Source of the DNA: B1 sp964355075
Lineage (GTDB): Bacteria; Bacteroidota; Bacteroidia; UKL13-3
Direction: 5' to 3'
NCBI GenBank assembly: GCA_964355075.1
Contig: CAYHCF010000011.1
Coordinates: 1-64,000 of the forward strand
DNA length: 64,000 nucleotides
The notes under the pieces are model-generated. The model made no database searches. It was not told the DNA's origin and was given only the letters and a program-made list of their open reading frames with translations. The position numbers and the translations under genes are program-made. Numbering within the stretch: the stretch's first letter is position 1; every line of letters starts with the position of its first letter. Below, in pieces: positions 18,228 through 25,828 of the stretch.

Positions 18228-20119
18228 AACAATAATTGTTGTGCGTTTAACTTTATAATATTTTTATCTAACAAAATGCGAATCATTCCAATAATATCTT
18301 CGGGTTTATGGTTTGGAATATTTTCTATCAATTTTCTGATCTCTATTGGGGAAACCGAACAGGTATTTTTAATAGCCAGCTCAATATTAGTATATTCTTT
18401 GCTGTCTATCAACCGCCTTCTTTTTTCTATGCAAATATCACACGAACCGCAATCAAGGGCATTGTCTTCATCAAAATAACTTAATAGCATCCTGCTTCTG
18501 CATAAATGCTCACTACTTGCATAATTCACCATTTGATTTAATTTGTGTTCAAACAGCTCTTTTCTTTTTCTGATAAAACCCTGATTCAGGTTTAAATACT
18601 TTGCCTCTACCCTTTCGGTTAATAATAAAATTTGTGGTTTATCGGTTTGAGGCAAATAATTTAGCACCTGCAAATCGTGTAATTGTTTCAGTTTTGAACC
18701 CATCTCTCTTTCCGAAACATTCATTTTCATGGCAAGAAAATTCTCATGAATAACACATAACTGATCAAAGATTCCACCATAACTTCTGAGGATCAGTTTG
18801 ATTAATTCATCATGCGGTTCATGCTCCACCTGAAAAGCATAAAGCTCCTTTTGCCTGAGTAGAATCTGCAAACGCGAAGGAGCGTAAAATGCTTCATTCA
18901 ACAGCACATAACCCAACTGCGACAATAGTTTTATGCTTGAAAAAACAAGCGCCTGATTCAGGGAAATATATTTTGAAAACAGGGTCAGATCAAAATCAAA
19001 ACTTTCTTCTTCTTTTTTCCCAAGTGGTATTTGTAAAAAGCTTCCCAAAGCATCATACACTTTCCGGATCATTTCTTCAGGAGGAAAATTCTGTTCAATC
19101 CGATGGCGAAGTTCCAGCTGATCTGCCTCATTGTATAAAAGCACGCAATACGATTTATCCCCGTTTCTTCCTGCCCTGCCCGCTTCCTGATAATAAGCTT
19201 CCAAACAATCAGGCATTTCAAAATGAATTACCACTTTACAATCGGGTTTGTCTATTCCCATTCCAAAAGCATTGGTGCAAACCATCATGCGGGTTTTGTT
19301 TTTGATCCAGTTTTCCTGTCGGTTTACCCGAACAGCGTTGCTTAGGCCGGCATGGTAAAAAGATGCATTGATACCCGATTTTACTAAAAACTCGGCCAGC
19401 TCCTCGGTTTTCTTTCTGTTTCTGACATATATCAACCCGCTTCCGCTCGTTTTTTTAATAATATCCAGCATTTTATCCATCTTTCTTTCGGTAACCCTAA
19501 CCACATAATGCAGGTTGAGCCGCTCAAAACTGTTTTTAAATACTAATTTTTTTTTAAAGCCCAGCTGAACCTGGATATCTTCTACCACTTCTTTGGTTGC
19601 GCTTGCCGTTAAGGCCAATACCGGAATCGCCGGCATAATTTCACGTATCTCAGCAATGCGACGGTATTCGGGTCTGAAATCGAAACCCCACTGGCTGATG
19701 CAATGCGCTTCATCTACGGCCAGCAAACAAACATCCAGTTGGGGTAAATAATCTCTGAATAATTGGGATGAAAGTCTTTCAGGCGATAGGTACAAAAATT
19801 TAGTGCCCCCATGAATGCAATTTTTGAGAATGATATCAATTTCAGAATGATGAATTCCGGAGTAAATTGCCTGCGCTTTTATTCCCGCTTTTTGAAGAGT
19901 TTCAACCTGATCTTTCATCAAGGCAATAAGGGGTGATATTACAATACACAATCCTTGCATCGCCAGGGCAGGAACCTGGAAACAGATTGATTTCCCGCCG
20001 CCTGTAGGCAACAAGGCCAGGGAATCATTTCCCTTTAAAACTTCCTCAATAATTTCCTGCTGGGTGGGTCTGAATGAATCATAACCCCAATAATGTTTTA
20101 AAATCTGATGAATGGTCAC
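18209..20119 (-). CDS. recQ: ATP-dependent DNA helicase RecQ
   Basis: 3'-5' helicase of recombination and fork repair. The 636-aa protein has the Q-motif/N-terminus FRPTQQEIIEEVL, Walker A PTGGGKS with Lys43, DEAH at 136-139, the RecQ aromatic-rich loop (HCISQWGFDFRPEY), TASAT, and motif VI YYQEAGRAGRNG. A four-cysteine RQC zinc site follows (CRSRMLLSYF ... CGSCDIC). No HRDC domain is recognisable; the tail is a short winged-helix-like segment. It overlaps the downstream glycosyltransferase start. Confidence 0.95.
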   Translation of the reverse strand: MTIHQILKHYWGYDSFRPTQQEIIEEVLKGNDSLALLPTGGGKSICFQVPALAMQGLCIVISPLIALMKDQVETLQKAGIKAQAIYSGIHHSEIDIILKNCIHGGTKFLYLSPERLSSQLFRDYLPQLDVCLLAVDEAHCISQWGFDFRPEYRRIAEIREIMPAIPVLALTASATKEVVEDIQVQLGFKKKLVFKNSFERLNLHYVVRVTERKMDKMLDIIKKTSGSGLIYVRNRKKTEELAEFLVKSGINASFYHAGLSNAVRVNRQENWIKNKTRMMVCTNAFGMGIDKPDCKVVIHFEMPDCLEAYYQEAGRAGRNGDKSYCVLLYNEADQLELRHRIEQNFPPEEMIRKVYDALGSFLQIPLGKKEEESFDFDLTLFSKYISLNQALVFSSIKLLSQLGYVLLNEAFYAPSRLQILLRQKELYAFQVEHEPHDELIKLILRSYGGIFDQLCVIHENFLAMKMNVSEREMGSKLKQLHDLQVLNYLPQTDKPQILLLTERVEAKYLNLNQGFIRKRKELFEHKLNQMVNYASSEHLCRSRMLLSYFDEDNALDCGSCDICIEKRRRLIDSKEYTNIELAIKNTCSVSPIEIRKLIENIPNHKPEDIIGMIRILLDKNIIKLNAQQLLFWQVKN

Positions 20120-20130
20120 CCTGCTATTGT

Positions 20131-20781
20131 TTAAAAAATCACACCATCTTTTATGGTTAACATCCGGTCGCTTTTACCGGCAAAAACCTGATTATGGGTA
20201 ACAATTACAAAAGTCTGATTAAACTCTTTTCGCAAATGAAAAAACAATTGATGCAATTCTTCGGCCGATTTAGAATCCAGGTTTCCTGAAGGTTCATCAG
20301 CAAAAATCACTCCCGGGTTATTAATCAAAGCGCGGGCCACAGCTACCCTTTGTTGTTCTCCTCCGCTTAAAGCAGCCGGTTTATGGGTTATGCGTTGGTT
20401 CAGACCTAAAAAATCCAATAATTCTTTCGCTTTTTTTTGTGCTTTCGAATCATTCATGCCGCCAATCCATGCCGGCATACACACATTTTCGAGCGCAGTA
20501 AACTCGGGCAGTAGCTGATGAAACTGAAATACAAAACCAATATTTTTATTTCTGAATCTTGCCAGCGTCCTTCCTTTCATACCGGAGACTTCGCGCTTAT
20601 CAATGATCAGCGAGCCCGAGTCGGGCGCATCCAGGGTACCCATAATTTGCAACAGGGTAGTTTTTCCTGCACCCGAAGCACCCACAATGGAAACGATCTC
20701 TCCTTTGGCTATTTGCAGGTTTACCCCTTTCAGTACCGGCAATCCTCCAAACGATTTATATAAGTGACTTACCTGAATCAT
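20131..20781 (-). CDS. lolD: ABC transporter ATP-binding protein, LolD type
   Basis: 216-aa ATPase with Walker A GASGAGKTT (34-42), the Q-loop region GFVFQFHQLLPEFTALENV, signature LSGGEQQRVAVARALI, Walker B VIFADEPSGNLDS and the His switch VTHNQ. The EFTALENVCMP and DEPSGNLDS segments are characteristic of LolD, which powers lipoprotein release from the inner membrane. LolC/E permease genes are not adjacent. It stops 11 bases before recQ and could lead the same operon. MacB-type exporters are the main alternative. Confidence 0.8.
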   Translation of the reverse strand: MIQVSHLYKSFGGLPVLKGVNLQIAKGEIVSIVGASGAGKTTLLQIMGTLDAPDSGSLIIDKREVSGMKGRTLARFRNKNIGFVFQFHQLLPEFTALENVCMPAWIGGMNDSKAQKKAKELLDFLGLNQRITHKPAALSGGEQQRVAVARALINNPGVIFADEPSGNLDSKSAEELHQLFFHLRKEFNQTFVIVTHNQVFAGKSDRMLTIKDGVIF

Positions 20782-21285
20782 GTTTCGTCAATATTACAAA
20801 ATTGGACATTCAAACCTAAAATTTTTGAATGAAATATATGGAATAAGCTTCAAATTGTTCAAAAATCATTTAAAGAGCAGGATTTTCTGCCCGTAAATAG
20901 TAATTGCAGATTAGAATAAATCTAAAGGTGCGGCTTAGATCCAACGGAGGTGTGAACAGCAAAAGGTTTGGCCCGAGGGCGTTGGTCTGTGTCTTGTCCT
21001 TTAAGACGAGATTGGTGCCCTTTTTTTGGCAGGCATTAAAGACACAAATTATGAATGGAACCGCAATTTTGTTATGGAAGATTGTTGGCTTTTTCACCCC
21101 CTACAGAACGAGATAGTTAAAAAATGCTAAGTGACAAAAAAAATTACGACTGATCTGTGGTTATTTGAAAATATTGTAATATTGAAAAATAAGAGTGGAG
21201 TCCAGCGACTACTGTACAAACATGGTGATACCGAAAAACCAGTGCGTTAGTAAATCAAAAAAATTGCGTAATTTAGCTTTTAAAT
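20782..21285. other. Gene-poor 500-bp interval, no recognised content
   Basis: Divergent intergenic region between lolD and the potassium channel gene. Overlapping frames of 70-75 codons exist on both strands at 20870-21116, but neither has a recognised motif or a credible start context. A short hairpin (GTCTT/AAGAC around 20991) and a T run (21020-21026) are visible. It may hold gene remnants or a small RNA; nothing can be named. Confidence 0.4.
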
Positions 21286-22221
21286 ATGGCTGAATATAAA
21301 AAAGAGAAATTCAATGATCTCGGATTGGGTGAAAAGCCATCTTCCGGAAAGAATCGCGCTTTAAATAAAGACGGGTCATTCAATGTTAGGAAGACGCATA
21401 TTTCATTTTTTGAGCGAATTAATTTCTTCCATTCTCTCATTTCAATGTCATGGCTAAACTTTTTTGTTCTGGTCATTTTGGGTTATTTAATTGTCAACCT
21501 GATATTTGCCTCAATCTATATGTTTATTGGTGTTGAATACCTTACAGGTATTGAGGGATCAACAGATTATGAAAAATTTATTGAAGCCTTTTTCTTTAGT
21601 GCGCAAACAATTACTACCCTTGGATACGGTCGTATAGCCCCCACCGGAATCCCGCTCAATACCGTTGCCGCAATTGAATCATTGCTTGGATTGCTTTCAT
21701 TTGCGCTTGCAACCGGGATGCTATATGGAAGGTTTTCAAGGCCATCCGCAAAAATAAAGTATAGCACTTGTGCTGTAATTGCGCCTTACCGGAACATCAA
21801 TGGCTTTATGTTTAGGGTGGTTAATCCGCAAAAAAATCAACTTCTGGAAGTTGAGGTAAATGTTACGCTTTCAATCAAAAAAGAAAATTCTGAATTAAGA
21901 GATTTTTTCCTTCTTGAACTGGAGAGACCCAAAGTCGTTTTTTTTCCATCCGTTTGGACGATTGTACACCCAATTAATGATTCAAGTCCGCTTAATAAAT
22001 TAACCGAGAGCGAAGTTTTTGAAAAAGAAGCTGAATTTATTGTAATGATTAAAGCATTTGATGAGTCATTTTCTCAAACAGTTTATTCCCGTTCTTCCTA
22101 TAATGCGTCTGAATTAAGGTGGGGAGAGAAATTTGTTTACCTGATCAAACAGGAAAATGATGTGATTTCGGTAAATGTGAGCAGAATTGATGAAACAGAA
22201 AAAGCTGCATTGAATGAATAA
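21286..22221 (+). CDS. Inward-rectifier potassium channel, KirBac type
   Basis: Predicted inner-membrane K+ channel of 311 aa. The order is a cytoplasmic N-terminus, TM1 at about 57-82, a pore helix, the selectivity filter TLGYG at 111-115 (in TITTLGYGRIAPTG), TM2 at about 123-148, and then an immunoglobulin-like Kir cytoplasmic domain (MFRVVNPQKNQLLEVEVNV ... LERPKVVFFPSVWTIVHPI) to the end. This architecture separates it from simple two-TM channels with RCK domains. It appears monocistronic; trmO starts 85 bases downstream. Confidence 0.93.
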   Translation: MAEYKKEKFNDLGLGEKPSSGKNRALNKDGSFNVRKTHISFFERINFFHSLISMSWLNFFVLVILGYLIVNLIFASIYMFIGVEYLTGIEGSTDYEKFIEAFFFSAQTITTLGYGRIAPTGIPLNTVAAIESLLGLLSFALATGMLYGRFSRPSAKIKYSTCAVIAPYRNINGFMFRVVNPQKNQLLEVEVNVTLSIKKENSELRDFFLLELERPKVVFFPSVWTIVHPINDSSPLNKLTESEVFEKEAEFIVMIKAFDESFSQTVYSRSSYNASELRWGEKFVYLIKQENDVISVNVSRIDETEKAALNE

Positions 22222-22305
22222 CTTTACCTGACAAATTAACCCGGGCAATCACCACCGACAACAGTCGTGGGGCAGTTACCTGTCACTTTAAATACAATGA
22301 ACTGA

Positions 22306-22761
22306 ATGAAAATTGAATTTACACCCATCGCAAGCGTTAAAAATTCAAGGACAACCGTGATAGACGATAATTGGGGAAATATTATATCCGAAATTGTACT
22401 TGCTGATAACATTCCAATAGAAGCTTTTAACCACATTTCTGATTTCTCGCACCTTGAAATTATTTATTACTTTGACAAAGTTAATAGTAAAGACATACTA
22501 TTTTCCGGACACCCGAGAGAGAACCCAAAATATCCGTCGGTAGGCATTTTTGGACAACGGAAAAAAGACCGGCCCAATAGAATCGGTATTTGTACCGTTC
22601 AACTCTTAGAACATAATGGGCGGACCATCAAGGTAAAGTATCTTGATGCAATTGACAGAACACCTATTTTGGATATAAAACCCGTATTTAAAGAATTTCA
22701 ACCCAAAGGAGAATTTAAACAACCTGACTGGGTTACCGATTTAATGAAAGATTATTGGTAA
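22306..22761 (+). CDS. trmO: tRNA t6A37 N6-methyltransferase TrmO family protein
   Basis: TrmO (YaeB) methylates N6-threonylcarbamoyladenosine at position 37 of some tRNAs with SAM. The 151-aa protein carries the family hallmarks: IASVKNSR at the N-terminus, DFSHLEIIYYF, FSGHPREN, and the signature KKDRPNRIGICTVQLL followed by YLDAIDRTPILDIKPV. It lacks the extra C-terminal domain of E. coli TrmO, as many bacterial members do. No partner is adjacent. Confidence 0.85.
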   Translation: MKIEFTPIASVKNSRTTVIDDNWGNIISEIVLADNIPIEAFNHISDFSHLEIIYYFDKVNSKDILFSGHPRENPKYPSVGIFGQRKKDRPNRIGICTVQLLEHNGRTIKVKYLDAIDRTPILDIKPVFKEFQPKGEFKQPDWVTDLMKDYW

Positions 22762-22848
22762 TGTACAACAACATATTGGTGCACCAATCCCTTTACTTAA
22801 CCATTTATATCCGTACTTTAGTGAAGGCAATCAGTAAATCTAAACCAG

Positions 22849-23562
22849 CTACATCTCCCCTGCCTGCACAATTTTTCCATCCTGAAGGGTAAAGATATTC
22901 GTTTCGGCAGCCTGGCGTTTTTCGATATAGGAGGCATATAGAGGCGAATAATCTTTGCGTTCATCCATACATTGGTTATAGGTTCCGGTTAAACCTATCA
23001 TCAGCTCGCATGCCTCACGTACAGCGAAGTTCCCACTTTCATGGGCGGTGATATAATCAGCTAAATTATTCTGAACAATGTAGTTTTTAAACAAGGGATT
23101 AGCCTTTCGGTTTATTAAAATCCGCACCCCGCAAACGGCAGCAATGCTCAAATCCAGTACGTCATCAAAAACATAACAAACCTCCCCCACTTTTATTTGG
23201 TTCAGCCCGCAAAAGTGATTGAGCGCAATAATTTTATGGGGTGTTTTGTAATAGGAAGCACTGAAATGTTCACGCTGACAAAAGTAAAAAGCCATTTCAT
23301 TTTTCTCACCCGAAATAATGGCTGTTGCCGGTAAAACCCGGTTATGAATAAAATGGTTGAACCGGAGCATATTGGTTCCCATGCTGTCGGCTTCATTGAA
23401 ATTACTGCTTTTGTTTTCGTTTTTTACGGCATTATTAAACACGCCGTCCCAGTCAAAAACAAAGGCTTTTATGGTTTTTAACTTTTCGGCCAGCAGATCA
23501 GCAGGGGTACAAAAAACACCCCCTATCTGTTCAAAAATAGATTCGGTATGGTTGGTATTCAT
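22849..23562 (-). CDS. KdsC-like HAD phosphatase
   Basis: HAD-superfamily protein, most like KdsC (Kdo-8-phosphate phosphatase). The nucleophile motif is FVFDWDGVFNNA, with Asp nucleophile and +2 Asp; motif II is AIISGEKNEMA, a lysine (KTPHK) follows, and the metal motif is VFDDVLDLSIAAVCGV. At 237 aa it is longer than typical KdsC (~170-190) through an N-terminal extension of about 30 residues and a C-terminal tail. The start chosen is the ATG at 23562 (MNTNHTES); a TTG three codons upstream is also possible. It lies downstream of the transaldolase-CBS gene on the same strand, with a hairpin between them. The kdsA/kdnAB context suggests it dephosphorylates Kdo-8-P or a related sugar acid, but its divergence leaves the substrate open. 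Confidence 0.7.
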   Translation of the reverse strand: MNTNHTESIFEQIGGVFCTPADLLAEKLKTIKAFVFDWDGVFNNAVKNENKSSNFNEADSMGTNMLRFNHFIHNRVLPATAIISGEKNEMAFYFCQREHFSASYYKTPHKIIALNHFCGLNQIKVGEVCYVFDDVLDLSIAAVCGVRILINRKANPLFKNYIVQNNLADYITAHESGNFAVREACELMIGLTGTYNQCMDERKDYSPLYASYIEKRQAAETNIFTLQDGKIVQAGEM

Positions 23563-23704
23563 TGGATTCAAATAACGGTAAAATAATGGAATATTAAATC
23601 CAAAAGGAACAGATAACTTTCATTAAATTATGTTTACCAAAGTCTGACCCACCATTTATTTAATGAATTACCTGATCTGTCTGAAATTCTGAATAATTAA
23701 AAAA

Positions 23705-23768
23705 GCCACGAAGGCGCAAAGGTTTATTCCGTTCAATCCTTCGCGCCTTAGCGCCTTTGTGGCAAAAA
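23705..23768 (-). terminator. Large hairpin downstream of the transaldolase-CBS gene
   Basis: Arms GCCACGAAGGCGC (23705-23717) and GCGCCTTTGTGGC (23751-23763) pair with one wobble, with A/T runs outside. A single related arm (CTTTCGTGGCAAAAAAA) follows trpS near 46650, so this is a dispersed element used as a terminator. Confidence 0.55.
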
Positions 23769-23785
23769 AAGCAAACTGATCTTCC

Positions 23786-24796
23786 CTATTCCTCCAAATC
23801 CTGAATATCCAGCATACCCATGGGTTTGCCGTTTTCGGTTACCAAAAGGGTATCCACTTTGGTGGTCTTAAATAAACTGGCAGCCTCATTTAACAGTGCT
23901 CCTGCCTCAATGGCTATTGCCTTACCATATACAAAATCACCCATATTTTTGCTTAATACATCACGGCCTTCAGTTTGTATCATTCTGCGTAAATCACCAT
24001 CGGTAAAAACGCCTTTCAAACTGCCATCGGCATTTAGAACCGTAATAGCACCAAAGCCATATTCAGTCATTTTTACAATGGCATCGGCTAGATTTGTATT
24101 TGTGGCAATTACCGGATTTACAGCATTCATGGCTTCCCTTACCCGAACCGTCATTAAACGGGTATCATGAATAAACTGCTCGGTTCCAACCGTAGTGAAA
24201 TGATTTTCGGTTAGCTGCTTCATTATCTTCAATGGAACCGTAATGGTATGTACACCCAGGTTAATCGCATTGCGGATATGTTCCATGGTACGAACCGATG
24301 AAAACATTACCTTGGTATCGTATCCGTAGTGTTCAACCGCCTCAACAATTTGTGCTACCAAATCGAGCGCATCATGACCCTGATCCTGCAAACGGCCAAC
24401 CAATGGGCACACATACGTTGCACCTGCATGCATGGCCATATAGGCTTGTTGCAAGGTGTAAACCAAATGAATATTAACCAGCAAACCTTCATTGCGAAGC
24501 ATTTTACAGGCACGAACGCCTTCAAGCGAAACCGGAATTTTAAAAACTGTTTTCTTTGGGTCAAGACCTAAAGCCAACAACCTCTTTGCCTCGGCCAATA
24601 CATCCTCGGCAGAATCCCCCAAAGCTTCAATTTGTAATACCGGAACCATTTTTGAAAGTTTCACAATCATGGCGTCAACGTCGGTAATTCCCTCGCGCTG
24701 CATGAAGGTGGGTGTGGTGGTTAATCCGTTTAAAAAGCCCAATTTAAAGGCTTCTTCAATTTCTTTAAGGTTTGCTGAATCTAAATATAATTCCAT
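23786..24796 (-). CDS. Transaldolase/fructose-6-P aldolase fold fused to KdsD-type CBS pair
   Basis: Residues 1-215 align by eye with E. coli fructose-6-phosphate aldolase: MELYLDS, the Schiff-base lysine Lys86 in VFKIPVS, KMLRNEGL, AGATYVCPLVGR and MFSSVRT. Residues 228-336 are a CBS pair whose GVFTDGDLRRMI matches the regulatory domain of KdsD (arabinose-5-phosphate isomerase), where it normally follows a SIS domain. Active-site positions differ from the aldolase: the TTNPS signature is TTTPT, and the alanine and tyrosine of VAPY (Ala129 and Tyr131 in E. coli) are Cys130 and Leu132. The gene lies in a cluster with kdsA, kdnA, kdnB and a KdsC-like phosphatase. Inference: it may supply arabinose 5-phosphate, for example from glyceraldehyde 3-phosphate and glycolaldehyde, under CBS control. 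Ordinary transaldolase activity is the alternative. Confidence 0.85.
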   Translation of the reverse strand: MELYLDSANLKEIEEAFKLGFLNGLTTTPTFMQREGITDVDAMIVKLSKMVPVLQIEALGDSAEDVLAEAKRLLALGLDPKKTVFKIPVSLEGVRACKMLRNEGLLVNIHLVYTLQQAYMAMHAGATYVCPLVGRLQDQGHDALDLVAQIVEAVEHYGYDTKVMFSSVRTMEHIRNAINLGVHTITVPLKIMKQLTENHFTTVGTEQFIHDTRLMTVRVREAMNAVNPVIATNTNLADAIVKMTEYGFGAITVLNADGSLKGVFTDGDLRRMIQTEGRDVLSKNMGDFVYGKAIAIEAGALLNEAASLFKTTKVDTLLVTENGKPMGMLDIQDLEE

Positions 24797-24839
24797 TTTT
24801 ATCGCAATTTGATTGTGTTTTGCACTTTTTGACTTGGCG

Positions 24840-24847
24840 CAAAAGTA
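24840..24847 (-). promoter_or_regulatory. -7 promoter box (TACTTTTG) for the transaldolase-CBS gene
   Basis: An exact TAnnTTTG on the minus strand, 43 bases upstream of the ATG. It suggests the transaldolase-CBS gene can be transcribed separately from kdnA-kdnB-kdsA. No clear -33 box is visible. Confidence 0.45.
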
Positions 24848-24892
24848 ATTTTAATTTACTAAAAAGCTAAAAAGGAAGATAGAAAGCCAATA

Positions 24893-25582
24893 TTACCTGA
24901 ATGCAAACTGGTAACAAAATCCAACCAAAAACCCACCACTGCTCAAAAAATTAAGCGTATTGATGCCTATATCATTTATAGGGGCTAATGCCAGAGCCAC
25001 ATCGGTTTGGGTGCTGTTTGACTTCACAGTAACAAAACTATTCGTGAAATCATATCTGGCCTCATTGAGTTGAACGGCATATCCAAATTCAATCAGCATT
25101 CTGTTTCCTCTCTTTTTGCTTACGAATTGCCTCTGAACCGTTAAATTCAGATAACTTACCGGGTGAAAGGTCATAAATGCGGTAGCGGTTTCTGATTTAC
25201 CTAAATAAGTAACAGATATTGTTTGCTCCTGATTTACCTCACCCATGGATCTCGAAAGACCTATGGAAGGACACCAATGGTTAGTTTCATTTGCCTTAAA
25301 AGTTGCTGAAAGGCTGTATTTATTTCCCCACCCACCTACGCCACCGGCGGCATCCATAATTAAATTGTCATTAATCCTTGCCGCTATTCCCAAACCGATC
25401 ACCCCGAATTTATAATTAAATCCTGCCCCGGCTTCCAGGTATATCTCGGCCGGCCTTTTGGGGCCCTTCTCCTGTATGATCCGATCACCCGAAGCACTTA
25501 TTTGACTGGTGGGTTCATATTGACTAAATACGCTATTCAATGAACCAAATAAAAATACCAAAAGGAATAATTGATTTTTCAT
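24893..25582 (-). CDS. Predicted outer-membrane beta-barrel protein
   Basis: The start is placed at the ATG giving MKNQLFLLVFLFGSLNSVFS, a good signal peptide ending before Q; the frame is open 7 codons further, but a promoter box occupies that DNA. The ~229-aa product has alternating hydrophobic/polar strands (IYLEAGAGFNYKFGVIGLGI, YLNLTVQRQFV, MLIEFGYAVQL) and a terminal FCYQFAFR strand ending in an aromatic-x-aromatic pattern, typical of a small outer-membrane barrel. No family is recognised. It is in line with the LPS sugar genes, but no functional link can be shown. Confidence 0.7.
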   Translation of the reverse strand: MKNQLFLLVFLFGSLNSVFSQYEPTSQISASGDRIIQEKGPKRPAEIYLEAGAGFNYKFGVIGLGIAARINDNLIMDAAGGVGGWGNKYSLSATFKANETNHWCPSIGLSRSMGEVNQEQTISVTYLGKSETATAFMTFHPVSYLNLTVQRQFVSKKRGNRMLIEFGYAVQLNEARYDFTNSFVTVKSNSTQTDVALALAPINDIGINTLNFLSSGGFLVGFCYQFAFR

Positions 25583-25600
25583 TGTATTTAAATTAAGTTT

Positions 25601-25608
25601 CAAACTTA
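25601..25608 (-). promoter_or_regulatory. -7 promoter box (TAAGTTTG) for the outer-membrane protein gene
   Basis: An exact TAnnTTTG on the minus strand, 18 bases upstream of the chosen ATG at 25582. It overlaps the alternative upstream start and so argues against it. Confidence 0.45.
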
Positions 25609-25627
25609 TATATTTTTTTTGAGTTAT

Positions 25628-25814
25628 TTATTTTAATGAAATTAATGCCCCATCGGGGTGATTCGGCATTACTACCAATTCAACAAACGGGTAATGTTTT
25701 TGAATTTTAGACCAATAATCAATAGTGTTTTGTCCTAGGTTGATGGTTGAAACCATAATCATATCCGCGCAATCGGGTAGATGGTGTTCTATATTTGCAT
25801 TGATATTTTTCCAT
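25628..25814 (-). pseudogene. Internally deleted relic of a RAYT transposase
   Basis: The relic begins ATGGAAAAATATCAA at 25814, parallel to the intact RAYT start 890 bp away, and reads MEKYQCKYRTPSTRLRGYDY, matching that gene's N-terminus. It then jumps, with a frame change, to IDYWSKIQKHYPFVELVVMP, matching the intact copy's IDYWSEIPKHYPFVELFEFV. The histidine motif NHIHG is degraded to NHPDG and the sequence stops at 25630. It lacks everything from the first beta strand to the tandem repeats, and the catalytic tyrosine region. Confidence 0.8.
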
Positions 25815-25828
25815 TATCACACAATTTC

